Positions 16,935 to 26,214 of a DNA stretch of 64,000 bases are shown here, piece after piece. The stretch's first letter is position 1, and each line of letters opens with the position of its first letter. Source of the DNA: Chitinophaga sp. S165 (GTDB taxonomy: Bacteria; Bacteroidota; Bacteroidia; Chitinophagales; Chitinophagaceae); the NCBI RefSeq assembly GCF_003182155.1, contig NZ_QGTG01000001.1:248001-312000 (forward strand), given 5' to 3'. Under the pieces are notes generated by a model, which was given only the letters and a program-made list of their open reading frames with translations, was not told the DNA's origin and did not search any database. The position numbers were made by a program, and so were the translations under genes.

Positions 16935-17900
16935 ATGGGAACATCATCAGACAAAGCAGCGTTGTTAGCGCTTTTAAAAAAATACCGCGCCGGCCGGTGT
17001 ACGCCGGAAGAAGCTGCGCGTATCCAGGAATGGTTCGACAGCTTTGAAGAACTACCTGAGAGTGAAGACATGAGAACTGCTGCCGATGAGGTAGTGCAAA
17101 GAACAATGCATACCCTGTTCCCAGGTGGAAAAGTGTTCAGGTATATCATGCTTAGCGCCGCAGCCGTGTTGCTGGTCGCCATTACCGGCCTGCTGTTCGT
17201 TTACGGATTCTATACTAAAAGACCGGTCGCCGTTACCTATTCATCTCTTACTACAGGGAAAGGAGAACGTAAGAAATTGACCTTGCCGGATGGAAGTATA
17301 CTGACTATGAACGCAGGCTCTACCATCAGCATTCCATCCAATTTCGGAGATAGCACAAGAGAAGTAATATTAACAGGACAGGGGACTTTTGATATCAGTC
17401 AAAACATTGAGAAGCCATTTATAATCCGCACGGGAAATATCCGTACTGTAGTACTGGGTACTGCTTTTGACATCAAAGCATATCCGGGTGAAAAAGATGT
17501 ACAGGTAGCCGTACTAAACGGTAAAGTGCGCGTTGAAAAACATGAAAATAACCATACGGAAATACTGGCCCCGGGTGTAACCCGGGACCAGCTGCTGACC
17601 TATAACGAAGCTTCAGGCAAACATGAACTGAAGCCCTGCAAGGCAGCAGACATCGCAGGCTGGCAGCAAAACAGATTATTCTTTGAGCAGGCCACACTGG
17701 AAGAAATTGCACAGGTACTCGAAAGACAATACAATATACATATCACACTTAACGGAAAGGCAAAGAACAGATGCCGTTACACTTTATTATTGAAGAATGA
17801 AAAATTAGACAATGCGTTACAGCTGATAGAGCAGCTGTCAGGAATCTCCTACCAGGTAAATAACAATGAAATAAAAATCAACATTGCGTCATGCGAATAA
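16935..17900 (+). CDS. FecR family anti-sigma factor
   Basis: The 321-residue protein has a cytoplasmic N-terminal region, one membrane span at about residues 73-95 (YIMLSAAAVLLVAITGLLF), a periplasmic FecR domain at about 115-215 (GKGERKKLTLPDGSILTMNAG, IRTVVLGTAFDIKAYPG) and the C-terminal DUF4974 domain near residues 250-320 (FEQATLEEIAQVLERQYNI). It should hold the ECF sigma factor at the membrane and take the signal from the STN domain of the SusC protein encoded next. The gene lies 15 bp after the sigma gene and nearly touches susC, so the three are probably one operon. Confidence 0.95.
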   Translation: MGTSSDKAALLALLKKYRAGRCTPEEAARIQEWFDSFEELPESEDMRTAADEVVQRTMHTLFPGGKVFRYIMLSAAAVLLVAITGLLFVYGFYTKRPVAVTYSSLTTGKGERKKLTLPDGSILTMNAGSTISIPSNFGDSTREVILTGQGTFDISQNIEKPFIIRTGNIRTVVLGTAFDIKAYPGEKDVQVAVLNGKVRVEKHENNHTEILAPGVTRDQLLTYNEASGKHELKPCKAADIAGWQQNRLFFEQATLEEIAQVLERQYNIHITLNGKAKNRCRYTLLLKNEKLDNALQLIEQLSGISYQVNNNEIKINIASCE

Positions 17901-17917
17901 AATGTAATGCGCTAACA

Positions 17918-20900
17918 ATGAAGAGGCAGTTGCGCCTGCTCGCCTTATTTCTTTTTACTCATGTGATGTGTTTTGCAAACGACCTGCAAAATCAATACAT
18001 CACTGTTACAGTACGCAATGAGCGTATTAGTCTGAACGTCAGGAATCAGCCATTGAAGAATGTGTTCATGCTGATAGAACAGAAAACAGGTCTTTCCGTA
18101 GCCTATAATGCCAGTACAGTTAATGCAATGCAGACTGTAAGCTATAAAGCGGATAATGAAATGCTTGCTACCGTATTCCAGGAGTTGCTGAAAGATTACC
18201 AGGGTACAGTAAAACAGGTGGACGACAGTCACATCTTCCTGAAAGTGGAAAAGAAAAAGGCCGTTGAGAAGATAGCAGAACCTGTTGCCGCTGTTGCTGC
18301 AGCGCCTGTTATGATCTCCGGTACGGTGACTGATGAAACCAATCAGCCGGTGCCGGGAGTAAGCATTTACGAAAAGAACACTAAGAAAAATACAACAACC
18401 GATGCGCATGGTAAATATACCATTGCAGTAAATACCGGTGATATATTGGTGTTTAACTTTATTGGTTATGCGCCGCAGGAAGTAACTGTAGGAGCTGAAA
18501 ATATTATGAACGTTCAGCTGAAAGTGCAGAACAGCCAGCTGAAAGAGATCGTAGCTATCGGTTATCAGACAGTAAGAAAGAGTGATGTAACAGGTGCTAT
18601 CTCCAGTGTAAAAGCGAGTGAGCTGAACCTGACTTCTCCTTCCGTTGGACAGGCGCTGGTAGGTAAAGTAGCTGGTGTGCAGGTATCGCAGGTAAGTGGT
18701 GCTCCATACGCCAGCACTAAGATCCGTGTACGTGGTATCGGTTCTATCAATGCGGGTTCTAACCCATTGTATGTAGTGGATGGTTACCCGATGGACAATG
18801 ATATCTATATCAACCCGGAGGATATTGAGTCGATCGACATCCTGAAAGACGCCGCTTCCGCCGCTATCTATGGTTCCCGTGCTGCAGGTGGTGTGGTGCT
18901 GATCACTACCAAACGCGGTAAGGCAGGCAAAGGTAAGTTCGAATATGATATTCAGTCTGGTATTAACCAACTGGCAAAAAAAGTAAAACTGCTCAATGCG
19001 GATGATTTTGCCCAGTTAATGATAGATGGTAGAAACAATTCTTATAAAGATTTCGTGGTAAACGGTGGTGGTACCTGGACCGATGCTATGTATTCCGACG
19101 ATAATGCAACCCGTGTTGCTAAAGTAGGTAATGCCAATGCTGTTCAGGTTGATCCGGCTTTTTATGACTTTGCGAGCCAGAAGGCGATCAAATCAAAATA
19201 CAACACCGATTGGCAGGACCTCTTATATCGCAATGCAATATTCAGCCGTCACAACCTGTCATTCTCTGGTGGTAGCAACGAAGTTAAATATTACATCAGC
19301 GGTGGTTATCAGAACCAGGATGGTATTATCCTTAACACCGGTGTAAAGAAGATCAACTTCCGCGCAAACGTTGATGGGCAGATCAACTCAAAACTGAGAG
19401 CCGGCATGAATGTTTCCTATACCAATAACCAGAATAAGGAAACTGAAGAAGGTCGTTGGGACCATAACCCGATCATGGCCGCATTGCTGATGCTGCCTAC
19501 TTATCGTGCTTATGACGACAACGGTAAGATAGTAAAGAATGAAGTAGCTGCGCTGTCAGCAACCTATGGTTATAACAGCTTTGAAAACCCACTGGCGATC
19601 GCGCAGGAGATCAACATCCGTCGTAAAGGCAACCGTGCTACTTATAATGGTTATGCTGTTTACCAGATACTGCCGGAGTTGTCTGTAAAGGCTAACCTGG
19701 GTACGTCCAGTTTCTCTGAGAAATACGACTATTATTATCCAACCAGCCTCAGTGCCGGCGTGAGCGCTCCTTACTCTCAGGATGCAAAGAACGCTGCCAA
19801 TGCAAAAGCAAGGAACACTGGTATTGTAGATCGTCTAGGTGAGTTCACGGCTAACTATAGCAAACAATTCAACAAACATAAAATAGATGTGCTGGGCGGT
19901 TATACCATACAGCAAACAACAGGTGATGTCCTTGAAGTAAAAGCACAGGGCTTCCAGGATGACCGTATCCAGGAATTGAATGCGAAAGGCGCTGATGCGG
20001 CACTGTTCACATTGACTACAGCCTCTAAGTATACTTATACACTGCTCTCTTACCTGGGACGTATCAACTATAATTACGATAGCCGTTATTATCTGACAGC
20101 GTCCTTCCGTACAGATGCTTCTTCCCGTTTTGGTCCTGAGAACCGCTGGGGTAATTTCCCTTCAGTGGCAGCGGGCTGGAACATTTCAAATGAATCATTC
20201 TATCACGATTGGTTAGGACAGCATTCTACATTAAAGCTGCGTGCAAGCTGGGGTCTGAGTGGTAACAACAACATCGGTAACTATAACTCAACACAGGTAA
20301 TGGGAACTCCGACAGGCGTACCCCTGGGCAATGGTTCCGTTAATACCGGTACGTTCGCAGGTGGTATCAAAGATCCAAAGATCGGTTGGGAGTCTACTTC
20401 ACAGTATAATGGTGGTCTGGATATCGGTTTGTTCAATGGCCGTCTGAATGTGATCGCTAACTACTATCTGAGCTATTCTTATAACCTGTTGTTCAACCAG
20501 CCAATTTCCGCTATTTCAGGCGCTACTACCGTGCTGACGAACCTGCGTGATTCCAAGATCCGTAACAGGGGTGTTGACCTGCAGCTGGATGCAAGGGTCG
20601 TTGACGGAAAGGATTTCCATCTGAACTTCGCAGGTAACATCTCCGTAAACCGTAATAAGGTGCTGGATATGGGTGGAGCAAACACGATCCTGACTGCCGG
20701 TGCTGAACGTTCTTACATCACACATATTACGCAAACAGGCCAGCCTGTAGGTATGTTCTACGGATTCAGAGTACTTGGAGTTGCTACCGAGGAGAATTAC
20801 AAGACTTTGGCACCATCAGCTTCCAGCTCTAATCCTTTACATCCTGGTGATCTGTACTTCTATGACAAAACAGGTGATGGAAAGGTGAATGATGCTGATA

Positions 20901-21445
20901 AAGATGTTATCGGCAACCCTTATCCGAAATTTACTTATGGTTTTAACCTGTCAGCTACTTATAAAGATTTCTATTTCTCTTCATCCTTCAATGGTTCTTA
21001 TGGCAACCAGGTACTGGACGGACAGGATTATTATCTGTACAACATGGAAGGCTCAGGAAACCAATATGCTGACGTTGCAGAGCGTTTCCGTTCCGTTTCG
21101 CAGCCAGGCGCCGGTAAAGTGTTCAGAGCTTCCCGCGCTGGTACACAGAGCAACAGTACACGTCTGTCTACCTTCTATCTGCAGGACGCTTCTTATTTCA
21201 GATGTACCAACATCGTACTGGGATACAACTTTAAGTTCCGCGGATTGCAGGAAAGACTCGGAGTATCGAAAGCAACCATCTTTGCAAGCGTAGATAACGC
21301 ATTTACGATCACCAAATACAAAGGATATAATCCTGAAGTAGACTTTGGATCTACCAGCACCAATCCGAACCTGGCTCCTGGTGTTGACTATGGGATGTAT
21401 CCGCTGGTCCGTGCGTTTAACGCAGGTGTTAAACTTGGTTTCTGA
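17918..21445 (+). CDS. SusC/RagA-type TonB-dependent outer membrane transporter with STN signalling domain
   Basis: The product is a large (about 1175 residues) outer-membrane barrel. In order, it carries a signal peptide (MKRQLRLLALFLFTHVMCF), an STN secretin/TonB N-terminal domain (SLNVRNQPLKNVFMLIEQKT), a carboxypeptidase-regulatory-like domain (ISGTVTDETNQPVPGVSI), a plug (VRGIGSINAGSNPLYVVDG, SIDILKDAASAAIYGSRAA) and a long beta-barrel ending in KLGF. The STN domain is the part that talks to FecR, so this transporter both imports a substrate and senses it. The ATG at 17918 gives a cleaner signal peptide than the ATG at 17891, which overlaps fecR by 10 bp. SusD follows 26 bp downstream. 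Confidence 0.97.
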   Translation: MKRQLRLLALFLFTHVMCFANDLQNQYITVTVRNERISLNVRNQPLKNVFMLIEQKTGLSVAYNASTVNAMQTVSYKADNEMLATVFQELLKDYQGTVKQVDDSHIFLKVEKKKAVEKIAEPVAAVAAAPVMISGTVTDETNQPVPGVSIYEKNTKKNTTTDAHGKYTIAVNTGDILVFNFIGYAPQEVTVGAENIMNVQLKVQNSQLKEIVAIGYQTVRKSDVTGAISSVKASELNLTSPSVGQALVGKVAGVQVSQVSGAPYASTKIRVRGIGSINAGSNPLYVVDGYPMDNDIYINPEDIESIDILKDAASAAIYGSRAAGGVVLITTKRGKAGKGKFEYDIQSGINQLAKKVKLLNADDFAQLMIDGRNNSYKDFVVNGGGTWTDAMYSDDNATRVAKVGNANAVQVDPAFYDFASQKAIKSKYNTDWQDLLYRNAIFSRHNLSFSGGSNEVKYYISGGYQNQDGIILNTGVKKINFRANVDGQINSKLRAGMNVSYTNNQNKETEEGRWDHNPIMAALLMLPTYRAYDDNGKIVKNEVAALSATYGYNSFENPLAIAQEINIRRKGNRATYNGYAVYQILPELSVKANLGTSSFSEKYDYYYPTSLSAGVSAPYSQDAKNAANAKARNTGIVDRLGEFTANYSKQFNKHKIDVLGGYTIQQTTGDVLEVKAQGFQDDRIQELNAKGADAALFTLTTASKYTYTLLSYLGRINYNYDSRYYLTASFRTDASSRFGPENRWGNFPSVAAGWNISNESFYHDWLGQHSTLKLRASWGLSGNNNIGNYNSTQVMGTPTGVPLGNGSVNTGTFAGGIKDPKIGWESTSQYNGGLDIGLFNGRLNVIANYYLSYSYNLLFNQPISAISGATTVLTNLRDSKIRNRGVDLQLDARVVDGKDFHLNFAGNISVNRNKVLDMGGANTILTAGAERSYITHITQTGQPVGMFYGFRVLGVATEENYKTLAPSASSSNPLHPGDLYFYDKTGDGKVNDADKDVIGNPYPKFTYGFNLSATYKDFYFSSSFNGSYGNQVLDGQDYYLYNMEGSGNQYADVAERFRSVSQPGAGKVFRASRAGTQSNSTRLSTFYLQDASYFRCTNIVLGYNFKFRGLQERLGVSKATIFASVDNAFTITKYKGYNPEVDFGSTSTNPNLAPGVDYGMYPLVRAFNAGVKLGF

Positions 21446-21471
21446 TCTATTGACGCTTAAACACAGAAAAA

Positions 21472-23001
21472 ATGAAGAATAGAATATCAATTATACTGGG
21501 TCTTGCAGCTGTGCTGGCAACGACCTCCTGTAGTAAAGATTTCCTGAACCAGCAAGATCCTAACAGTCAGACAGTGGATAGTTATTTCCAGACAGAGAAT
21601 GACGTACTGCTGGCTGTGAACGGAATTTATCAGTCCCTGAGAAGCAATAATGCGATCGGGGAAGGAAGCGGATTGTTCTCTGAAGAACGTTCTGACAACA
21701 CTGGTCGTAATGACAATCAGTCAAATGCCGGTGAACCTTTTCAGTTCGGAGACTTTTCCCTGCTGCCAAGCAATACTAATCTGAAGTCGCACTGGGTAGC
21801 CATGTACCAGGTTATTTCAAGAGCTAACCTTGTGCTGTCAAATATCGATAAGGTGTCTTTCACCAACGAGGATACGAAGAAGGGTTATGCTGCAGAAGCG
21901 AAATTCCTGCGCGCATTGATCTACTTCCATATGGTGCGCAAATGGGGCGACCTGCCGTTGGTGAACAAACAGCTGACACTCGACGAAGTAAGAGCCAATA
22001 CTTTCCGCTCAAAAGACACGGCTATCTACACACAGATCGTAACTGACCTGCTGGATGTAGTGAATAGCCCGCTGCCGAATTTCCAGACAGGCGCTAATAT
22101 CGGCCGTGTTTCCAAAGCAGCAGGTAATGCATTACTGGGACAGGTATATCTGACCATGGCGACTACAATAGACAACGGCAAACGGAATGATAACCTCGCA
22201 AAGGCAAAACAATACCTGACTGCATGTTACGATATGCGTAAGTTCGGTGCTTTGAAGGAAGTGCCTTATTCAGATGTTTTCGCCGTAGAAAAGAAAGGTT
22301 CTTGTCCTGAGTTGATCTTCCAGATCGTTTACAAACAGGGCGATGCTACTTATTCTTCCAGTATCGCAGCCAATAACCAGGCTAAAGGAGAAACTATCAA
22401 TTCTCAGAAAGCGGCGACCGGCGTAGGTGGTAATGTAACTGGTGATCTTGTTAAGGAATACGAAGCGAACGATCCACGCAAAGACTTCTCTATAAAATTT
22501 GCAGAAGCCAGCAATGTGAAGGACTGGTTCATTACTAAGTTCCGCGATGCCAGCGATGCGGCAGGAAAGAGTGGTTATGGCGGAAATGACTTCATCCTGA
22601 TCCGTTATGCCGATGTGATCCTGATGCTGGCAGAGGTAAATATGTACCTGGGCGATAACACTACTGCTATCCAGTTCCTGGATATGGTGCGTGAAAGGGC
22701 AGGAGTACCAACCTACGCTACTGCTATGCAGGACGCGGCATACAGTACCAAGTTCCCGACACTGAAACTGGCCATCCTGCACGAACGTCGTGTGGAACTG
22801 GCTTTCGAGAACCACCGCTGGTATGACCTGCTGCGTACTTTCACCACAGAAGAGCTGGTGAACTATTTCCATGCAAAGAACCAGGCGGATTTCGGGATTG
22901 CCAAGCTGGCCAATTTTTCGGCGAAGGATCGCTATTATCCTATCCCGTTTGATGAGTATAAACTTGATCCTGTAAGAATGTATCAGAATACAGGATATTA
23001 A
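21472..23001 (+). CDS. SusD/RagB-type substrate-binding lipoprotein
   Basis: The 509-residue lipoprotein has the lipobox LATTSCSKDF with Cys20, the N-terminal LNQQDPNSQTVDSYFQT segment, helical TPR-like repeats (KGYAAEAKFLRALIYFHMVRKWGDLPLV shown in part) and the typical end ERRVELAFENHRWYDLLR, then YYPIPFDEY and QNTGY. It caps the SusC barrel on the cell surface and binds the ligand. It pairs with the preceding SusC gene. The ligand is unknown, but the S15 peptidase gene downstream makes a peptide plausible. A terminator follows immediately. Confidence 0.97.
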   Translation: MKNRISIILGLAAVLATTSCSKDFLNQQDPNSQTVDSYFQTENDVLLAVNGIYQSLRSNNAIGEGSGLFSEERSDNTGRNDNQSNAGEPFQFGDFSLLPSNTNLKSHWVAMYQVISRANLVLSNIDKVSFTNEDTKKGYAAEAKFLRALIYFHMVRKWGDLPLVNKQLTLDEVRANTFRSKDTAIYTQIVTDLLDVVNSPLPNFQTGANIGRVSKAAGNALLGQVYLTMATTIDNGKRNDNLAKAKQYLTACYDMRKFGALKEVPYSDVFAVEKKGSCPELIFQIVYKQGDATYSSSIAANNQAKGETINSQKAATGVGGNVTGDLVKEYEANDPRKDFSIKFAEASNVKDWFITKFRDASDAAGKSGYGGNDFILIRYADVILMLAEVNMYLGDNTTAIQFLDMVRERAGVPTYATAMQDAAYSTKFPTLKLAILHERRVELAFENHRWYDLLRTFTTEELVNYFHAKNQADFGIAKLANFSAKDRYYPIPFDEYKLDPVRMYQNTGY

Positions 23002-23020
23002 TACGATAGATGAATGCAGC

Positions 23021-23054
23021 GGGAGTGCTTCTGAAAAGGAGCGCTCCCTTTTTT
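23021..23054 (+). terminator. Intrinsic terminator after susD
   Basis: GGGAGTGCT (23021-23029) pairs with AGCGCTCCC (23040-23048) with one G-U pair, followed by six T. It ends the sigma-fecR-susCD operon before the repeat region and the S15 peptidase gene. Confidence 0.88.
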
Positions 23055-23097
23055 ATAAAGTGCTGTGAACCAACTAATAAATCAGGTTTGAAGCGGC

Positions 23098-23193
23098 ATT
23101 ATACAAGGTTAATACAAGGCTTAACTTACGTTCATCTTACGTTCAAAGACGTAGGATGAACGTAAGTTAAGCCTTGTATTAACCTTGTATAAT
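23098..23193. repeat. 45-bp near-perfect inverted repeat (long hairpin) of unknown role
   Basis: Arms 23098-23136 and 23155-23193 are perfect reverse complements over 39 bp. Six further pairs (23137-23142 with 23149-23154, one of them G-U) extend the stem to 45 bp around a 6-nt loop TCAAAG. Each arm contains internal direct repeats (ACAAGG twice, TTACGTTC twice). It lies 44 bp beyond the susD terminator and has no T-tract, so it is not simply a second terminator. It may be a repeat element, a processed double-stranded RNA or a replication-slippage product. Confidence 0.9.
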
Positions 23194-23252
23194 AGGAGAT
23201 TGGTGGAGCTATACAGAAGGCTATTCCTCAAATAGGCATTGAAGCGGTACCC

Positions 23253-23306
23253 TAAAGGCATGGTAAAGGCATGGTAAAGGCATGGTAAAGGCATGGTAAA
23301 GGCATA
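23253..23306. repeat. Tandem repeat, 11-bp unit TAAAGGCATGG, about 4.9 copies
   Basis: Four exact copies (23253-23296) and a partial fifth (TAAAGGCATA, 23297-23306) occur just upstream of the S15 peptidase gene. The unit of 11 bp is close to one helical turn, so copies would lie on one face of the DNA. A short shared sequence TTGAAGCGG occurs both before this array and before the hairpin at 23098. Confidence 0.92.
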
Positions 23307-23426
23307 TACCGGGTTATTTTTAGCCCCGTGGAATAACCACTGGTAAAAAAAGAGTGCTCCGGTTACTTTTTAGCCCCCTTTTTTACTATATTGACTGTCC
23401 ATAAACCTCCGCGTTTGATCAACCAA

Positions 23427-25160
23427 ATGGAAACTATGCGTAAATTACTGGCACTGATTGCCTTAACCCTTTTTATCTATCCCACTGGCCCGCTTTCCGC
23501 TCAAAGTAAACGGTATGTTATTGATAGCAGTTTACAGGTACCACTGAAGGATGGTACGGTACTGAGTTGTATGATCGTATACCAGGAGGGCGCTAAATGG
23601 CCTTTACCGGTCGTTTTAAGGGCTAACTGTTACCCGTCGAAGCAGGACACCATCCGGGCGCAATATGTGGCAGATAGCGGCTATATCGGCGTATTTGTCT
23701 ATAACCGGGGAAAGAGCCGGTCAGGAGGAAGCTTTTATCCTATGGAAAATGATGCTGCTGATAATTATGAGATCATTGACTGGATCAGTAAACAGCCCTG
23801 GTGTAACGGAAATGTAGGTATGTATGGAGGTTCCTACCTGGGCTTTGCACAATGGGCCACGGTAAAAAAGGTCCATCCAGCCTTAAAAACGATCGTACCG
23901 CAGGTGGCGGTAGGACCAGGGATAGATTATCCTAACCCGGGAGGGATATTCGTGACGTACAGTTTGCAGTGGCTCAAATATGTCAGGAATAACCATTACC
24001 TGGACGATGCCACTTTTTTTAATGAGAAGAAATGGAAAGATCTTAATACGGAATACATCCTGCGGGGACTTCCTTTTAATAAGCTTGATTCACTCGAAGG
24101 AAGTGGTATGGACACTGTTTTCCAGCGTTGGATCACTCATCCCGGCTACGATGATTTCTGGCAAAAGATGACGCCTTCGGCAGATGAATTTTCCCGTATC
24201 ACTATACCCATTCTCACTACCACAGGTTTCTTTGATGATGATCAGCGGGGCGCCATCCACTATTACAATGCGCATAATAAGTACGGTCCGGCGGAAGGTA
24301 TGCGTCAGCATTACCTGTTCATCGGCCCTTTTGATCATGCCGGCGGACAGGGAGGCAGGCGTCGGAATTTTATTCCCCCTTACAAGATCGATACGGTCGC
24401 GATGGTAGATCAGAAGCAACTGGTGCTGGACTGGTTCAACTATACGCTGAAAGGAGGAAAGAAACCGGCATTCCTGCAAGACAGGATCGCGGTATTTGCG
24501 ATGGGAGAGAACAAATGGCATTATTTTCCATCCATCGAAAAAATGAATAGGGATACCTTGTCATTCTATCTGCCCGCAAGAGATGGAGAAACCTTACTGA
24601 CGAAGAAAAAAGGCGGACGGAAGCCATTGGTGTTTTCGTTTGATGCCGCAGATCCTGTAGACGATACCATCGTGATCTATGACGGTAGTAGCTCACTGAT
24701 CACCGAAGGCCTTTTCAGAAAGAAACACCTGCAAACTTTCAGCTCAGAGCCGCTGAAGCAAGATGTGATCCTGAATGGTTCCATTACGGCGGATCTCTGG
24801 TTGTCGTCCGGTACGCCTGATGCCGATATTATGATAAGCTGGTGGGAGGTGGATGCTGATGGAAAGAAATGGCCGCTTTCGCATGTGGCCCAACGCCTGT
24901 CCTTAAGTATCGATAAACAGAAGCCGGTTTACTGGAAAGAACATGAGGTGCATCATATCACACTGGATAATACGCCCTGGATCTGTAAACAGCTGAAGAA
25001 GGGCAGCCGGCTGGTGATGACCATCAGTCCTGCTTCGAACCTTTACTGGCAGAAAAACTATGGCGCGGCGAAAGATGTGAGTGAACAAACCCTGCTGGAT
25101 GCACTGCTGCATGAATTACGGTTCTACCCTGAGTCTCATTTCAGCGTACCTGTTATGTAA
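23427..25160 (+). CDS. Exported CocE/NonD-type hydrolase, X-Pro dipeptidyl-peptidase S15 family
   Basis: The protein of about 577 residues carries a signal peptide (MRKLLALIALTLFIYPTGPL). The alpha/beta-hydrolase part shows ANCYPSKQDTIRAQYVADS, the nucleophile motif MYGGSYLGFAQW, an Asp in TTGFFDDDQRG and a His in GPFDHAGGQGG. A C-terminal jelly-roll domain follows (LNGSITADLWLSSGTPDADI). Family members cleave X-Pro dipeptides or esters such as cocaine or penicillin-like acylated compounds. It is located after an STN-SusC/SusD locus and may process the imported substrate. ATG codons at 23427 and 23436 are both possible starts; a longer TTG reading from 23391 is less likely. Confidence 0.92.
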   Translation: METMRKLLALIALTLFIYPTGPLSAQSKRYVIDSSLQVPLKDGTVLSCMIVYQEGAKWPLPVVLRANCYPSKQDTIRAQYVADSGYIGVFVYNRGKSRSGGSFYPMENDAADNYEIIDWISKQPWCNGNVGMYGGSYLGFAQWATVKKVHPALKTIVPQVAVGPGIDYPNPGGIFVTYSLQWLKYVRNNHYLDDATFFNEKKWKDLNTEYILRGLPFNKLDSLEGSGMDTVFQRWITHPGYDDFWQKMTPSADEFSRITIPILTTTGFFDDDQRGAIHYYNAHNKYGPAEGMRQHYLFIGPFDHAGGQGGRRRNFIPPYKIDTVAMVDQKQLVLDWFNYTLKGGKKPAFLQDRIAVFAMGENKWHYFPSIEKMNRDTLSFYLPARDGETLLTKKKGGRKPLVFSFDAADPVDDTIVIYDGSSSLITEGLFRKKHLQTFSSEPLKQDVILNGSITADLWLSSGTPDADIMISWWEVDADGKKWPLSHVAQRLSLSIDKQKPVYWKEHEVHHITLDNTPWICKQLKKGSRLVMTISPASNLYWQKNYGAAKDVSEQTLLDALLHELRFYPESHFSVPVM

Positions 25161-25167
25161 ACAGGTG

Positions 25168-25302
25168 TTACTTAATAAGATAATATCCCAGGGCCAGCCA
25201 CAAGAGGCCTTTCACTAAAAAAAAGATGAAGGCCCAGATGCCGATACGCTTGATCCATTTGACAAAAGCGTTCTTTGGAGGAGGCGTTGTTTGTTGTTCC
25301 AT
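25168..25302 (-). CDS. Small membrane protein, 44 residues
   Basis: The reverse strand encodes MEQQTTPPPKNAFVKWIKRI, followed by one hydrophobic helix (GIWAFIFFLVKGLLWLALGY) and the end YLIK. Start is ATG at 25300-25302, stop at 25168-25170. The proline-rich N-terminus, basic patch and single span are typical of a membrane-tethered small protein. No function is known to me. It lies tail to tail with the S15 peptidase gene, 7 bp apart, and opposes the scramblase-like gene downstream. Confidence 0.65.
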   Translation of the reverse strand: MEQQTTPPPKNAFVKWIKRIGIWAFIFFLVKGLLWLALGYYLIK

Positions 25303-25411
25303 ATACGTTGATAAAAGACTGCTGGTGCCTGCAAGTTAAGGATTGTAGCTATTGTATAAAAATCGTGGATTGAAAAATAGTAAAACATCCTGATATTCAC
25401 CATTTTTTGTA

Positions 25412-25419
25412 TATATTTG
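25412..25419 (+). promoter_or_regulatory. -7 promoter element TATATTTG for the LURP-one-like gene
   Basis: TATATTTG matches the Bacteroidota -7 pattern and lies 33 bp before the ATG at 25452. No clear TTG is found at the expected -33 spacing, so strength is uncertain. Confidence 0.5.
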
Positions 25420-25451
25420 CTGCCATTCTATAACCAACTTGATAAAACCTC

Positions 25452-26054
25452 ATGGGACAAACGAAATTACCCGAATTCTTTCACTTTGATGATTATTTTA
25501 TTGACGAGAAAGTAGGTCTGTTAAAATTCGCGAACGCTTATAAAGTATTTAACCAGGACGGTCAGCAAATAGGAAATATCCGTCAGGAAGTTCCTTTGCT
25601 GCACAAATTCCTGCGCCTGTTGCTCGATAAAAGGATCTTTCCGTTTACACTGAATATAGTCGATGCGAACGAACAGGTGGTGGCATCTATTCACCGTGGC
25701 TGGACGTTCTGGATGTCAAAAATTGAGATCCGCGATACGAATGGTGTGGTCGTAGGCGGTATCAAACAGAAATTCAAGTTCATGAAACCCTTGTTCCATA
25801 TCCTCGATGCCAACAACGAGGTGCTCGCTGAGATCAAAGGAGACTGGAAAGCATGGAACTTTAAGATCGTTGATTCGTCCGAGAGAGAATTGGGTGCTAT
25901 CACGAAGAAATGGGCAGGCGCCTTTAAAGAAGTGTTTACCACAGCGGATAAATACCGTGTTACCATTGCAAAAGAATGTCCGGAAGATATCAATAAAATG
26001 GCGATCGTAGCAGGAGCCATCACTATCGATATGGTGCTGAAGGAATCTAAATAA
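25452..26054 (+). CDS. LURP-one/phospholipid scramblase-like beta-barrel protein
   Basis: The 200-residue cytoplasmic protein consists of repeated short strands of the type FTLNIVDANEQVVASIHRGW, MSKIEIRDTNGVVVGGIKQK and FHILDANNEVLAEIKGDWKA, which form the 12-stranded barrel shared by Tubby, scramblase and LURP-one proteins. The function in bacteria is unknown; lipid binding is suggested by the fold. No enzyme motif is visible. It is monocistronic, with its own -7 element before it and a strong bidirectional terminator after it, and so is not clearly linked to the CheB gene that follows. Confidence 0.82.
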   Translation: MGQTKLPEFFHFDDYFIDEKVGLLKFANAYKVFNQDGQQIGNIRQEVPLLHKFLRLLLDKRIFPFTLNIVDANEQVVASIHRGWTFWMSKIEIRDTNGVVVGGIKQKFKFMKPLFHILDANNEVLAEIKGDWKAWNFKIVDSSERELGAITKKWAGAFKEVFTTADKYRVTIAKECPEDINKMAIVAGAITIDMVLKESK

Positions 26055-26069
26055 GAAATACGAATTTCA

Positions 26070-26104
26070 AAAAGGGATGATACAGGATACGTATCATCCC
26101 TTTT
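26070..26104. terminator. Strong hairpin terminator after the LURP-one-like gene
   Basis: AAAAGGGATGATAC (26070-26083) pairs perfectly with GTATCATCCCTTTT (26091-26104) over 14 bp around a 7-nt loop. A/T tracts on both sides allow it to act on both strands. Confidence 0.85.
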
Positions 26105-26214
26105 CTCTTTTATAGCTTGGCCTGTCGGCGTCTCCACGGTTTTTGCATGGCCTGATATTTGACGAGGTTGCTCATGGATGTCCTTATTACGCAGCGTTTT
26201 ATAAATTTCAACAT

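Noticed and set aside
17945..18970. A 341-codon open frame on the minus strand inside the first susC gene
   Set aside because: It lies wholly opposite a well-supported SusC coding frame, has no recognisable domain and has the Cys/Tyr/His-rich composition typical of antisense shadows.
22270..22872. A 200-codon minus-strand frame inside the first susD gene
   Set aside because: It overlaps a complete SusD protein in another frame and has no family features.
23253..23306. Tandem 11-bp repeats considered as a CRISPR array
   Set aside because: There are no spacers, the unit is far too short and no cas gene is present.
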